Source: Serripes groenlandicus (lineage: Eukaryota > Mollusca > Bivalvia > Cardiida > Cardiidae). Taken from it: a DNA stretch of 64,000 nucleotides. A program made the translations under genes and the position numbers. Shown here piece by piece: positions 1-13,400 of this stretch; the first letter of the stretch is position 1, and every line of letters begins with the position of its first letter. The DNA is taken from the NCBI GenBank assembly GCA_031761405.1, contig JASEVX010000003.1:16030139-16094138 (forward strand). The letters are read 5' to 3'. The notes beneath the pieces were generated by a model. That model was not told the origin of the DNA. It saw only the letters and a list, made by a program, of their open reading frames with translations, and did no database searches.

Positions 1-3000
1 ACACTGTCTAAACTATTAAAAAATCAAATTCAAATCTGTATAGACACACTGCCGAACCTGTAATAAAAATGAATTAAAAATCTGTATAGACACACTGCCA
101 AACCTATTTAAAAATTCAATTCAAATCTGTATAGACACTGTCAAACCAATTGAAAAATCAAATTCAAATATGTATAGACACGCTGTCGGACTTATTAAAA
201 AACAAATTCAAATATGTATAGATACAATGTCAAATTCAAATATAAATCTGTATAGACACACTGTCAAACCCATTGAAAAATTCAAGTCAATCTGTATAGA
301 CACACTCGTGACACTGTCGAACCCATTGAAAAATTCAATTCAATCTGTATAGACACACTGTTGAACCTATTGAAAAATCAAATTCAAATCTGTATAGACA
401 CACTGTCGAACCTATTAAAAATTCAAATCTGTTAAGACACACTGTCGAAACTATTAAAAATTCAAATCTGTTTAGAAACACTGTCGAACCTATTGAAAAA
501 TCAAATTCAAATCTGTTTAGAAACACTGTCAAACCTATTGAAAAATCAAATTCAAATCTATATAAACACACTGTCGAAACTATTGAAAAATCAAATTCAA
601 ATCTGTATAGACACACTGTGGAACCTATTAAAACATTCAATTCTGTATAGACACACTGTCCAACCTATTGAAAAATCAAATTCAAATCTGTGAAGACACA
701 CTGTCGAACCTATTGAAAAATTCAATTCAAATCTGTATATAAACACACTGTCGAACCTATTGAAAAATCAAATTCAAATCTGTTTAGACACACTGTCCAA
801 CCTATTGAAAAATTCAATTCAAATCTGTTAAGAAACACTGTCAAACCTATTGAAAAATCAAATTCAAATCTGTATAGACACACTGTCGAAACTATTGAAA
901 AATCAAATTCAAATCTGTATAGACACACTGTGGAACCTATTAAAACATTCAATTCTTTATAGACACACTGTCCAACCTATTGAAAAATCAAATTCAAATC
1001 TGTGAAGACACACTGTCCAACCTATTGAAAAATTCAATTCAAATCTGTATAAATACACTGTCGAAACTACATAAGTTGAGCCCTTAATCGGTAAAAACTT
1101 CTTTTGACATGAAGTCGAACCTGTATTAAAATGACATTCAAATCTGTATAGACACTCTGTCGAACCGGTAGAAAAATCAAATTCAAATCTGTATAGACAC
1201 ACTGTCCAACCTATTGAAAAATTCAATTCAAATCTGTATAGAAACACTGTCAAACCTATCGAAAAATCAAATTCAAATCTGTATAAACACACTGTTGAAA
1301 CTACATGAGTTGAGCCCTTAATCGGTTAAAACTTCTTTTGAGATGAAGTCGAACCTGTATTAAAATGACATTCAAATCTGTATAGACACTCTGTCGAACC
1401 GGTAGAAAAATCAAATTCAAACCTGTATTGACACACTGCCGAACCTGTAGTACAATAAAATTAAAATTTGTATAGACACACTGTCGAACCTATTGAAAAA
1501 TTCAATTCAAATATGTTTAGACACACTGTTGAACCTATTAAAAATTCAAATCTGTTTAGACACACTGTGGAACCAATTGAAAAATCAAATTCCGATCTGT
1601 ATAGACATACTGTTGAACCTTTTGAAAAATTCAATTCAATCTGTATAGACACTGTTGAACCTATTGAAAAATCAAATTCAAATCTGTATAAACACACTGT
1701 CCAACCTATTAAAAAAATCAAATTCAAATATGTATAGACACACTGTCGAACCCATTGAAAAATTCAATACAATCTGTATTGACACACTGGTGAACCTATT
1801 GAAAAATCAAATTCAAATCTGTATAGACACACTGTGGAACCTATTAAAACATTCAATTCTTTATAGACACACTGTAGAACCTATTGAAAAATCAAATTCA
1901 AATCTGTTTAGACACACTGTCCAACCTATTGAAAAATCAAATTCAAATCTGTATAGAAACACTGTCAACCCTATTGAAAAATTCAATTCAATCTGTATTG
2001 ACACACTGGTGAACCTATTGAAAAATTCAATTCAAATCTGTATAGAAACACTGTCAACCCTATTGAAAAATCAAATTCAAATCTGTATAAACACACTGTC
2101 GAAACTACATGAGTTGAGCCCTTAATCGGTAAAAACTTCTTTTGACATGAAGTCGAATCTGTATTAAAATGACATTCAAATCTGTATAGACACTCTGTCG
2201 AACCGGTAGAAAAATCAAATTCAAACCTGTATAGACACACTGCCGAACCTGTAGTAAAATGAAATTAAAATCTGTATAGACACACTGTCGAACCTATTGA
2301 AAAATTCAATTCAAATATGTTTAGACACACTGTTGAACATATTAAAAAATCAAATCTGTTTAGACACACTGTGGAACCAATTGAAAAATTCAATTCAAAT
2401 CTGTATAGAAACACTGTCAAACCTATTGAAAAAACAAAGTCAAATATGTATAGACACGCATTTTAAAATGTCTAGCAAGTATATTGTGTCCTGTTAGATC
2501 TATATAGACAGTTTATAACAAATACTGAAGACTACATAAGTTGAGACCTTAATCGGTAAAGACTTCTTTTGAGATGAAGTTGAACCTGTATTAAAATGAC
2601 ATACAAATCTGTATAGACACTCTGTCGAACCGGTAGAAAAATGAAATTCAAACCTGTATAGACAAACTGCCGAACCTGTAGTAAAATGAAATTCAAATCT
2701 GTATAGACGCACTGTCAAACCTTTTGAAAAATCAAATTCAAATCTGTATAGATACACTGCCAAACCTATTAAAAATCCAATTCAAATCTGTATAGACACT
2801 CTGTCGAACCGGTAGAAAAATCAAATTCAAACCTGTATAGACACCTCCCAAACCTGCAGTAAAATGAAATTCAAATCTGTATAGACACACTGTTGAACCT
2901 ATTGAAAAATTCAATTCAAATCTGTATAGACACACTGTCGAACCTTTTGAAAAATCTAATTCAAATCTGTATAGATACACTGTCAAACCTATTGAAAAAT

Positions 3001-3355
3001 CAAATTCAAATCTGTATAGACACACTGTCGAACCTATTGAACAATCAAATTCCGATCTGTATAGACATACTGTTGAACCTTTTGAAAAATCAAATTCAAA
3101 TCTGTATAGACACGCATTTTAAAATGACTAACGAGTAACTAGTGTCCTCTTAGATCTATATAGATAGTTTTCAACAAATATTAAAGACTGAGAGACTACA
3201 TGAGTTGAGACCTAAATCGGTAAAGACTTCTTTTTACATGAAGGCAAACCTGTATCATTCAAATCTGTATAGGCACTTTGTCGAACCGGTAGAAAAATCA
3301 ATTCAAATCTGTATAGACACACTGCCAAGTGCCAAACCTGTAGTAAAATGAAATT
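1..3355. repeat. 45-bp satellite array
   Basis: Head-to-tail units of about 45 bp, each carrying CTGTATAGACACACTGTCGA followed by ACCTATTGAAAAAT and an A-rich spacer. Units differ by single bases and small indels. Five variant blocks containing an ACTACAT(A/G)AGTTGAG segment (near 1066, 1304, 2104, 2531 and 3196) break the regularity, and two blocks with CGCATTTTAAAATG (2458, 3113) are shared. Because 45 is 15 codons, several frames on both strands stay open; I see no coding evidence in them. Confidence 0.93.
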
Positions 3356-5047
3356 AAACAAGAGGACCATGATGGTCCTATATTGCTCACCTGATTTAAT
3401 CAAAATTAAAAGTTTTCATTGTTCTTTGTCTATACATATATACGGAAAACAAGCAACACCCCCTGGTGGCCATGTTTATCATCCTATCAAAATAATTTGA
3501 AGTCTTAGTAGAGGGGCACCCAAAGAAAATTCATGGCAAATGGACAAGAATATTTTTAGTGTTTACCGTAACAAGTCTATGTAAAACAAGTGATCCCCAG
3601 GTCGGAGCCATGTTTGAGACCAGGGCTATAATAATTTGACCAATCTTGGTAGAAGTCCACTAGATGAAGTTAGATTTCAAATATTAAACTTTTAGACAAG
3701 ATTTTTAAAGTTTTTCCCTATTCGAGTATATGTAAAACAAGTAACCCAGGTGGGGCCATTTTTGACCCAAGTGCTATAATTTGAACAATCTTGGTAGGGG
3801 TCTACTAGATGATGCTACATACAAAATATAAAAGGCCTGGGCCTTCTACTTTTAGACAAGATGATTTTTTATTTTTTTTCCCTTTATGAGTCTATGTAAA
3901 ACAAGTGACCCCCAGGGACGGTTAATTTTGACCCAAGGGCTATAATTTGAACAATCTTGGTAGAGGTCCACTATATGATGCTACATACCAAATATTAAAG
4001 GCCTGGGCCCTCTACTCTTAGACAAGAAGATTTTTAAAGGTGTTTCCCTATATGAGTCTATGAACAAGCTCCGCCCCCTGGTAGCCATGTTTTTCAACGG
4101 ATCGGAAATATTTGAACAATCTTGTCAAAGGGTGCCCCAAGGAACATTTGTGCAAAATAATTTTCAAATCGGACCAGTACTTTTGGACAAGAAGATTTTT
4201 AAAGTTTTAACAATGCACATATAAGGAAAACAAGCTCCGCCCTCTGGCGGCCATGTTTTTCAACGGATCGGAGATATTTGAACAATCTTGGTAAAGGGTG
4301 CCCCAAGGGACATTTGTGCAAAATAATTTTCAAATCGGGCCCGTACTTTTGGACAAGAAGTTTTTTAAAGTTTTAACAATGCACATATAAGGAAAACAAG
4401 CTCCGCCCCTGGTGGCCATGTTTTTCAACGGATTGGAAATATTTGAACAATCTTGGTAAAGGGTGCCCCAAGGGACATTTGTGCAAAATAATTTTCAAAT
4501 CGGGATCGGGCCCGTACTTTTGGACAAGAAGTTTTTTAAAGTTTTAACAATGCACATATAAGGAAAACAAGCTCCGCCCCTGGTGACCATGTTTTTCAAC
4601 GGATCGGAAATATTTGAACAATCCTGGTAGAAGCTACCCCAAGGAACATTTGTGCACATATAAGGAAAACAAGCTTCGCCCCTGGCGGCCATGTTTTTCA
4701 ACGGATCGGAAATATTTGAACAATCTTGGTAGAAGCTACCACAAGAAACATTTGTGCAAAATAATTTTCAAATCGGGCCAGTACTTTTGGACAAGAAGAT
4801 TTTTTAAGTTTGGGTTAATTTCCCCTTTTTTGTTGCCGTGTCAGCCAAAGTTTTGCATGGAATAGAATTCTTTGAACAAGTTTGAAAGAGATCCACCAAA
4901 GGAACATTTCTGTAAAATTATTTTGAATTTGGTTAATTGGTTTAGGAGGAGAAGGCGTTTGTAGGAAAATGTGAACGGACGGACGACGACGACGGACGGT
5001 GAGCGATCACAAAAGCTCACCTTGGACTTTGTGCATAGGTGAGCTAA
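3356..5047 (+). mobile_element. CAAGAGG-family element with internal tandem units
   Basis: It opens with ACAAGAGGACCATGATGG and a GCTCACCTGA box and ends with CTCACC...GGTGAGCTAAA. Inside are degenerate tandem units of roughly 140-170 bp (GTCTATGTAAAACAAGTGAC, ATTTGAACAATCTTGGTAGA, TTTTAGACAAGAAGAT). Satellite sequence (TGTATAGACAC) resumes directly after it, so it is inserted in the 45-bp array. No coding capacity is seen. The same family recurs at 6060-7075 and 30960-33300. Confidence 0.75.
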
Positions 5048-6060
5048 ACATGTATAGACACTTTGTAAAGGCATGAACACAGCATATTTAAATGACAACA
5101 CTTATTTAATGGAGATGAAAAAAATGTTAACGAAAATAAACGGCCTCTACGACATCCAAATTAGTATAGACAAATTTCAACCAAATCTATTAAGACTTTC
5201 GCTGCTTCCAACGTTTGAGCATGTGTACCACTATTTAACCGGCGGCTGTGTATATCACACAGGCATGAGGGCTACACAAGGCTGCGCGAGCTTCTTTTCT
5301 GGATGGAATTAAGGGTATTGAGATTAAATATCAGGTATTAAAATACTGGTGTATTTTTGACATAAAAACGAGATTTCATGCAGGCAATGCAAAAGAAGAG
5401 GGTCGATGCCCTGTCTCACTGAGCAGCATCAATACAGACAGCCATACATCAACTAGGGTTTGAGCTTCTGAACCACGCACCTTAAAGCCAAGATGTGTAC
5501 CCATGTGACTTCTTCTACTCACCAGCTAGGGTCAAAACAGCATTGTACATAGCCCCCTCACCATCATGGGTCAAATCAGCCTTGTATAAAGCCCACTCAC
5601 CATCATGAATCAAAGCAGCATGAGTATAAACAATTGCATGAAATGATTTCCCTTTTCTATTGGAGTATCAACACCTACAAAGATATATTTATGATAGCAA
5701 ATAGATCGTTTTCTTACCTGCATTGGTTTTTAAAGCTGGGACAGAACAGGCAAGATGTCAGACATCATAAACATTGCTGTGACAAAGTTGTATCTCTGTA
5801 TAAATACAGAAAATCCCATGGCAGCTGGCAACTGATCTCTCCTGTGCTTCTCTTTCAAGGACTGTTATAATTTATAATGGGCTCAAAGGATCTTCTTATT
5901 GAGTTGATCGCCTTATCATGACTCAACCAGTCGACGCTTTTGACTTTGAACATTTTTATTCATGGATCGTTCAACACTTCCTGTTGATCAAAGAATATGT
6001 GATAAAGAAGTTTTCATATCCATGCAAAATTCGTTTGAAGCTATAGTATAGATAACTTCA
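5048..6060. other. Intergenic, no gene recognised
   Basis: It begins with a remnant of the 45-bp satellite. A weak tandem of about 39 bp (GGGTCAAA(A/T)CAGC...CACCATCAT) lies at about 5528-5630. Short open frames here match nothing I recognise and have no splice or codon support. Confidence 0.6.
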
Positions 6061-7075
6061 TTTCATCTCTTTTCTGATGCTGTCAGAGGGATGTGTTTTT
6101 CAACCAATCAATATGACTTGAACAAATTATGTAGAATGTCACTGAAGGAACATTTCTATTAAAATCATCTTGAAATCAGGAGCACTTTCATAAGAAAGTG
6201 ATTTTTAAAGTTTTGTCATTTTGCTCCTTTTCTGATTCCACCTAGCTGCCATCTCTTTCAACCAATATAGATTTTCACCCAAGGAATTTTTCTACCAAAT
6301 TATCTAGGAATCAGACAAGCAGTTTAAAAAGAGAGAATAGGCTATTATATTCAATGCTGATTTGAATCATGTAGTTGAAATAAATAATCAATTTGTGGCC
6401 CACAAAATTTGCCTGTTACAAAAGTAACCGCTGGCAGAAGCATTTGGATGCATTTGCAGCAGACTACATTTGAAAAGAACATTGAAACAAGAGGGCCATG
6501 ATGGCCCTGGATCGCTCACCTGATTTTTTTCCCCACTTTAGCCCCGCCGCCTGGTGGCCATAGTTTTCGACCAATCAACAAGACTTGAAGGAATCTGATA
6601 GAGGGTCATCCTAGAAAATTTCTACAAAATTATTTAAAAAATCGGCCAAACACTTCTGGAGGAGAAGATTTCTTAAGTTTTCACTTAAGCCATATAAGGC
6701 AAAATAGCACCGCCCTGTGGCCGCTGGCAGCCATGGTTTTTTTATTTATCAAAATGGCTTGAAAGGAATCTGATAGCGAGTCATCCAAGGAACATTACTA
6801 CAAAATGATTTGAAAATCAAGCAACGAGTTTGGGAGAAGAAGAATTTTAAAGTTCTTTTTGTTTCGTTGCCATGGAAACCAGAATTCTGCATGGATCCAA
6901 AAAATTTGAAGGAATTCTGGTGAGGTCATTGAGAGGTTGCTTTCTGTGATTTTTCATCCTCATTGACCCAATGGTTACTGAGGAGAAGAAATTGCCAGAC
7001 GCCGGACTAAAGAAGATCACAATTGAGCTAAAAATAAGAAATTGCTTATGATTCATGAGCAAAAATAATATTTTC
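6060..7075 (+). mobile_element. CAAGAGG-family fragments
   Basis: Two diverged pieces. 6060-6340 lacks a head. 6487-7075 starts with CAAGAGGGCCATGATGG plus GCTCACCTGA, followed by repeated 'ACCAATCAA...GACTTGAA(G)GAAT' modules. They are related to the element at 3356-5047. No open frame of note. Confidence 0.6.
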
Positions 7076-7175
7076 AATGATAAAGATTTCTATATTTTAA
7101 CTAATATGTATTCAGTTGTCTGTTTAAGAATTATTGTATGTTGGAAAGGGTTAAGGGGCATCTCCCATACAGTAG

Positions 7176-7300
7176 TTAACCCTATCCCACCTGCAGTTTG
7201 ACGCCTGTGCAGCAGTGAACATTTGAAAACATTGTGACAAAAGGAGAATTGGCTTATCATAGGAATTACTCCTTTTTGCAATGATCTTTTTAAGTAGGAG
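7176..7300 (+). repeat. TTAA MITE, left half
   Basis: Starts TTAACCCTATCCCACC and contains GAAAACATTGTGACAAAAGG, the left half of the piggyBac-like MITE family described at 13894-14123. The right half is lost. A stray right terminus (GGAAAGGGTTAA) ends at 7154. Confidence 0.6.
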
Positions 7301-7849
7301 TCCAGCTAAGAATCATGCAAAGGTTGAATTGTTATCTAATGACGTGGCTTAATTGATTCAATACATGCTTGTTACTATAAAAACAAGCCCTTGTTCAAAC
7401 ATATCAAAAAAATAATTCATGGAATAATTTTGTGAAAAGGAACTTTTATAATCAATGATCTGCATATATATGTTAATCAAATAAAATAGTTACTTTTATT
7501 CTGTTTTCAATCACAACCAGAGTTCAACTGCTGCCATAGAAACAAAACTCTTATAAATGAAGTTATATAGATGTTTTTATACATTTTCGTAGAATCTCTT
7601 ACCACGTACACAGCCTTTATTGGATTGTCTCCTGAAACGTACAATTATTGATTAAATTGTTCAACTCAATCAACAGTCAATTAAAGCTGCGAGATTTAGA
7701 ACCACATACTTTTCCCGAGTTGTCTTTCATGAATTGTCTTTTCTTATTGCTACCAAGTATGGAAAGTTGTGTCGGGACATATAAAAACATGTCTCTAGTT
7801 GTGTAAAGTTTACAGTAAATTTTTGCAATTGTAAAGGAAACTGTACTAG

Positions 7850-7957
7850 TGTAGATTGCTTCATGATGACTTGAATTCCACAATGATCGAGTGTTCAAAT
7901 TGTGAAGAATGGTTTCATTTCAGTTGTTTAAATGTAACCTATTGGGGTGGTTACTAA
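7850..7957 (+). pseudogene. PHD-finger fragment
   Basis: The frame reads CRLLHDDLNSTMIECSNCEE then WFHFSCLNV before a TAA at 7957. This is the C-terminal two thirds of a PHD zinc finger, with the Cys-x2-Cys pair, the WFH motif and the final His-x2-Cys visible. An in-frame TAG lies directly before the first Cys, and upstream codons fit only with a frameshift, so it is broken. PHD fingers of this 'MIEC..C..WFH' type are common in molluscan transposable elements, so a mobile-element relic is more likely than a host gene. There is no clear splice site on either side. Confidence 0.55.
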
Positions 7958-10199
7958 AGTAAAATGGAATTCCTCGGTTGGTTAAAATAGTTTATTCCAG
8001 ATGTACGAAGAGTGCATTACATCTGTAAAAAGAACTAAATAAACTTACTAATTACATGTAATGAAAATACCTTTTATATAAATAATAATAAGACTGGTTA
8101 TGTCTAACTTATTTATGACAATCAGTTGGTTCGAACTTACGACTTCACTAAGACAAACCAACAGATGGTCATAAGAGTATTAAGACAGTATACAAATGAA
8201 ACAAGTTACTTCTATACAATTACATTAACTATACTGACACAGTAATAAGGTTTTAACATCGATGTAGAGTTGAAAGTGGAAAAACAAAGGCTAACTTACC
8301 AATTTATTAAACTGAATGTATTCTTTCATACCAATACTCTACTCTTGTCTTCATGCCAAAGTGCTGTGGTGCTGTAAGTAGGACATGCCATAGTTAAGTA
8401 ATGTGAAATGAACATTTGAACATGCAACATTAAGTATTAAACGAAAATAACCTACAAATGAAATGCTGCCATTCTGAAGTTTAGTTCACGAAAACCCATT
8501 TCCATTTCCAAACAATTCATTTATAAAAGAGTCACAAATACATTCCAGCCAATTACAACTTGTCTAAATGCATATAAAAATCTTACCAGTATTCAAACTA
8601 CTCAAAGTTCTGAATCAATATTTGTTTTGAAGAACAATTTAAAGATGTCTGACTCTTACAAAGAATGATGACATTTGAAATTTGTTCAAGCCTTCAAGGA
8701 CAACCAATGACCCCAATGACTAATAATTAACAAAAACGACATGAAATGTCAGACAATGAAAATATGACCTGTTACATAAACATTTCTGTAGAATTAAAAA
8801 ATAAATAAACCAGTTCAAATGACAAATTTTTAATCAATTAAAATAACATAACAAAACAACTTAGTATTAATCAATAAAATAAAGAAATAAACATTTATAA
8901 TAAATTGTTAACAGATCTACTATAGCTTCGTTTGTATACCAAACCAATAAAACACCCTGTTGCTTTAATCAACAAACTGTTTACAATAATCGTCAATATT
9001 TGAAGACCTTCTACATTAATTAATCCCTCATTAAAAACATGTGGATCGAGATAATACGTTATATTTTAAATACATGGTATGAGCCATCGCTCTTAGTGAC
9101 ATGTATGTAGCAGGAGAAACAGCCATAAATATTTCAATAATGTCAGAAAACGGAAAGACTAAAACTGTTATATAGAAACAAAAAACTTATCAAAAATTAT
9201 TTCATTTACACATTTATATATTATATAAATAAACATAAAACCAATGTGTCTATGCTTTCTATTGAGCTAACGTGTGATATTTGAGTCACAGAGAATCAAG
9301 ATTTAATAGAAAATAATTTTTGATAAACTTTAAATGTGATGTAAAGTAGACCCCAAGAGTGTTCACAAGGTTTATCTAACATTTGGCATAGTGTCCTAGT
9401 GTTTGACCCCCACATTACTCATTTAAACATTTGAGTTAGCCCCTTAGGTTTGATGAAGAGGAATGTTCTTGTGAAAACTGAATAAAAATTGAATGAAAAG
9501 TCACTTTTACTTATAGAAACATTGACCTTGACCTGTGGTTACTATCTGCTGGGACTACCAATACTATCTGTGAAATGAGATTAAAATGTGTCAAGCTGAA
9601 CAGACGTTTAAAGTCAAACAAATTAAACGTATGCTGATTTCATTACGTTTAATTTTAAAACACTTTTGAACTTGTATGCTTCTTTTCTGATTACCCAAAG
9701 TCCCAACCACCGAATCATGTCCGAATACGGATACACCGAATACTATACACTATTAATGAAATAAATACAATCGTTTTTCGTAAATTAAACAAATAAATAA
9801 TGTAACTAGATGTTCTCAATCAATACAAAAATAATCAAGCAAACATCTTACGGTGATCAAAAGCGTTTACAATCCATCAAAATGCTTGGTACACACACAT
9901 AAGTTGTCTCGGCTCTGCAGTGTTATTAGAAGATGCGAGGGACAACTTCCTCTAATAATTGCACTTCTATTCTTGTTTAACCAGCATTGTCACGAGCTCG
10001 AATAAGTCACTCAATACAATCCAGCATCACTGTCGATTTAATTTGAATGCAACAGTTTACAATTCAGCAAAGTATATATTAAATATACGTAATTAAATAT
10101 ACGTGTCTTTCACTATAAAAGTCCAGCATTCTCGCATCACTCTCCGGTTTAATTTGCGTTAACGGTTTACGGCAAGAGAACATATATTTTTACTATACA
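7958..10199. other. AT-rich intergenic stretch
   Basis: No gene, RNA gene or well-kept transposon is seen. About 9330-9620 has wording shared with the repeat at 22650-23576 (GTCCTAGTGTTTGACCC, CCTTGACCTG), so it may hold a decayed copy. The rest is A/T-rich sequence upstream of NTAQ1. Confidence 0.5.
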
Positions 10200-10334
10200 G
10201 TTAGGAACTACGAAAATAATATCTGCCGTTTTACGGCAGGAAGTGAAAACAAGCTTATCGAATTGTTTTTAGCCGGCTTAGCGAACTGGATCTAGCTTCA
10301 ACGAAAACCGAAAGTAGAATCTCAACAACAAGAA
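10200..10334 (+). promoter_or_regulatory. Probable NTAQ1 promoter and 5' UTR
   Basis: A GCAGGAAGTGAAAAC segment at about 10227-10241 contains an ETS-type GGAAGTG core about 100 bp before the start codon. It overlaps a small dyad (CTGCCGTTTTACGGCAG). No TATA box is evident. ETS sites are common in promoters of housekeeping genes; function here is inferred from position only. Confidence 0.3.
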
Positions 10335-10417
10335 ATGCTTACTGACAAAGACGTTACGTCTAACACCCGTATTCTGTTTTCTCGAGTTGCTGATTGTATT
10401 TATACATCTTGTTATTG
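10335..10417 (+). CDS. NTAQ1: NTAQ1 exon 1
   Basis: Encodes residues 1-27 plus two bases of codon 28, ending DCIYTSCYC across the junction. The donor is GTAAGC. The catalytic cysteine codon is split TG|T by intron 1. Confidence 0.9.
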
Positions 10418-13400
10418 GTAAGCTAATGCAATTTGTTTGATATTTGAACGTACTTAGTAAACATATGATCAATATTGGCCTAGATTTATCTATAGATAAC
10501 TGATGGTTTCTGGAAGTTATGGCCCAAACATTTATGGCCCTTATTTGGAAGTTATGCCTTATGGCCCATATATGAATTATATAGTGGTAGCTATTATAAC
10601 CTATAATATCTTATTAGAGACTTTTATCTGCAGTGGTCGTAATAAGTATGGGCCCTTGGGCCAATGCCCATAAAATGCTTGCAGGGCTGGTTCCAATTCC
10701 AAGATTATATGCCTGTTGAAGTTTTCAGTAAAATATTTTTAATTCTGCATATTTTCTGTTTTGTAATTCAAAACGTGTCGAAAAATGTTTTTTGGTTCTT
10801 TTTAGTCGTTTATATTTATCCCTTTTTCCACTAATCCATACACAACAATTAGAAACAGATCAATCCAGTCAAGAAGTTCAATTTATTTTATTTTGCTAAA
10901 ATCTTTTTTGGGCTTATACATTTATGTCGGGGCCTATTCAGATTTAAGGAATACTCTGGCTGTTGTCTTGTATCTTAGTTTCTACCACTGAATCTGTAGT
11001 ACAGCTCATGATCCAGAGGTCCAGATAAGGAGGGGTATTCAGTTCTTTTCCCCCACAATTTCTCTCTTATTATTAAAGCAAATCCTATGTTGTGGGTACT
11101 CAAAAGAATCATCTCAGTGAGACGATTCTTTTGAGTCCCCACAACATAGGGTTAGAGGGTCAAATAAGGATTTTAGAACATGCAAAACACCCCTTATCTA
11201 GAGCACTGATGATCATGGGATTTGTGATAAATGTTTTTCTTTTCAGTGAAGAGAATGTATGGCAATTGTGTAAGACAATAAAAGAAAGACACAAAGAAGA
11301 GCTCCATAAATGTTATTGTGTTTTTATATCCAACAGCGACAGAACAGTAAGGTTCTTGCTTGTATATTTTCTTAATTCTTTTTTTCTGCTATGATGTCAC
11401 ATGCCTTGGCATCATGACATATGTGTTGGGGTCAGTCCTCCATTGTGACTTATCTGGCTTCCACTTAGTGACTTACTACTTCTTCTATTGGTACATCTAT
11501 TGGTACTTGTCTTCTATTGGTATTTGTAGACTTTGTGAGTCCCTTGACTCATCTACAACATCAATCTTCTTGTCAAACAATATAAACTGACTTCTGGGGA
11601 TGTTGTTAATGTCAAACTTGTGGTTTCGCTAATATACTTAGTATATTTCACTACAGTTAAATGTTTTAGTATTATGTTACTACGGTTAAATTTCTTAGTA
11701 TATTTCAATTCGTTAAATTTCTTATCTGATAGTTCTCTATCATAGAGTGTTTTAACCCTTTCCCTCATATGACAATTCTGCAGCATAAGACTTTGAACAT
11801 ATTTTTTTTGTCAAAAAATAGAAAATCCCTATAATTGAATGGATAACCTATGACTAAAGGTTGAAAACATTGTGGCAAAAGGAGAAATTGCTATTTCTTC
11901 TTTTGTCCTATATGTTGTCATAAAGCTGTCTGCTGCAGAGGCATCAGAAAGTATCTATGTGAGGGAAAAGGTTAAATTGTATAACTCTTTTGGCAGTAAC
12001 TAATTCTTCTTTTAATTCATTCCATCTGTTGACTGTGCGAACACAGAATGATTTTTGTCTAAAGGTTGTTATACTCCTAGGTTTCTTCAGGTTTTTTACC
12101 AAGTCCGCAAAGACAAGCTAACTGTTCATTAGTAGGTCTTCTATATTTGTTTTTATTTTGAAAACTTGGATCATGTCCATTCTATTCCTCCTATATATAT
12201 GTCAGTGTTGTTAAATGGAGTTCTACCAATATTTCTTCATATTTCAAGGAGTACAAATCGGGCAAAAGTTTTGTCACTCTTCTCTGAACATTTTCTACTG
12301 CCCGAATGTCTTTCTTCAAAGTTGGAAACCATATAGAGTTCCCATGATCAAGAATTTGTCTAATGAATGTCTTATATAATATAAAAAAAGTTTCCTTATT
12401 CAGGTAAGCAACTGTACTGACACATTGGCAGGCGGCACATGTTCTTTTTTGATTGTCTGTTATGATGCTACATTGTACAGGATCCAACCTGTACCGGTAT
12501 GTGTATGTGTCCAGTATGCTACTATAATACTTAAAACCAGCTGTGATAGAGATAGATTTTGGAAAGATAGAATGCAGTGCTCAGCTCTCAACTATGATAC
12601 AAGTGACTACCTTGAAAACATTGAGAAAACAGCATGGAAACATTCCTATAAATGAAAATAAATTTATGGAAGAGAAGAGATTTGTTGAAAAGATTTTAGC
12701 AAAAGTCGCCTGCTGCAGATGAGTCCAAATGTGGCTGCAGGTGGGGGAAGGATTAATCCGATCCTTATTTCTTTGGTTTTATACCTTCAGATTCCACTTT
12801 GGTGTCAAAAAGCAAGCAAGAGAGAAGATGGTTTAGTTGTTTGGGTATGCATTTATCACAATTAACCATTTCCCTCATATGACAATTCTGCAGCAGACGA
12901 CTTTGAACATATTTTGTCAAAAAATAGAAAATCTCTTTAATTGAATGTATAAACTATGACTAAAATCGGAAATCATTGTGGCAAAAGAAGAAATTGCTTG
13001 TTTTGAGCAATTTCTTCTATTGTCACTATGTTTTCAAAAAGCTGTCTGCTGCAGAGGCGTCAGAAAGCGTCTATATGAGGGAAAGGGTTAAGATTTGTTT
13101 GATTTTACTCTTTGAAATAATATTCATAAATCACAAAGATGGCTTATTATTGAAATCAAAGTTTATTGTGTTCTTCTTTAAAATCTAATAATTTAGTCCA
13201 GCTCTATAGGGGGTACATTCACAACTCTGTACCCAAAACATTGAATACAAAATAATTTTTTATTATTTAGAAATTACATGAAACAGTATTTTAGGATCTT
13301 CTGGTTTGAAAAATGCCTGAAGAAAATATAGTAGCATCTTCGAAATTGGAAGATTACTTCAGATATATAATGGGAAATATGTAGAAAAGGGCACAATGAA

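Noticed and set aside
170..3138. Repetitive proteins on both strands of the 45-bp satellite
   Set aside because: Frames are open only because the monomer is 15 codons; many units shift or stop, and there are no gene signals.
5073..5312. 79-residue frame (MNTAYLNDNTYLMEMKK...)
   Set aside because: No homology recognised, no splice sites, no conserved pattern; too short to support.
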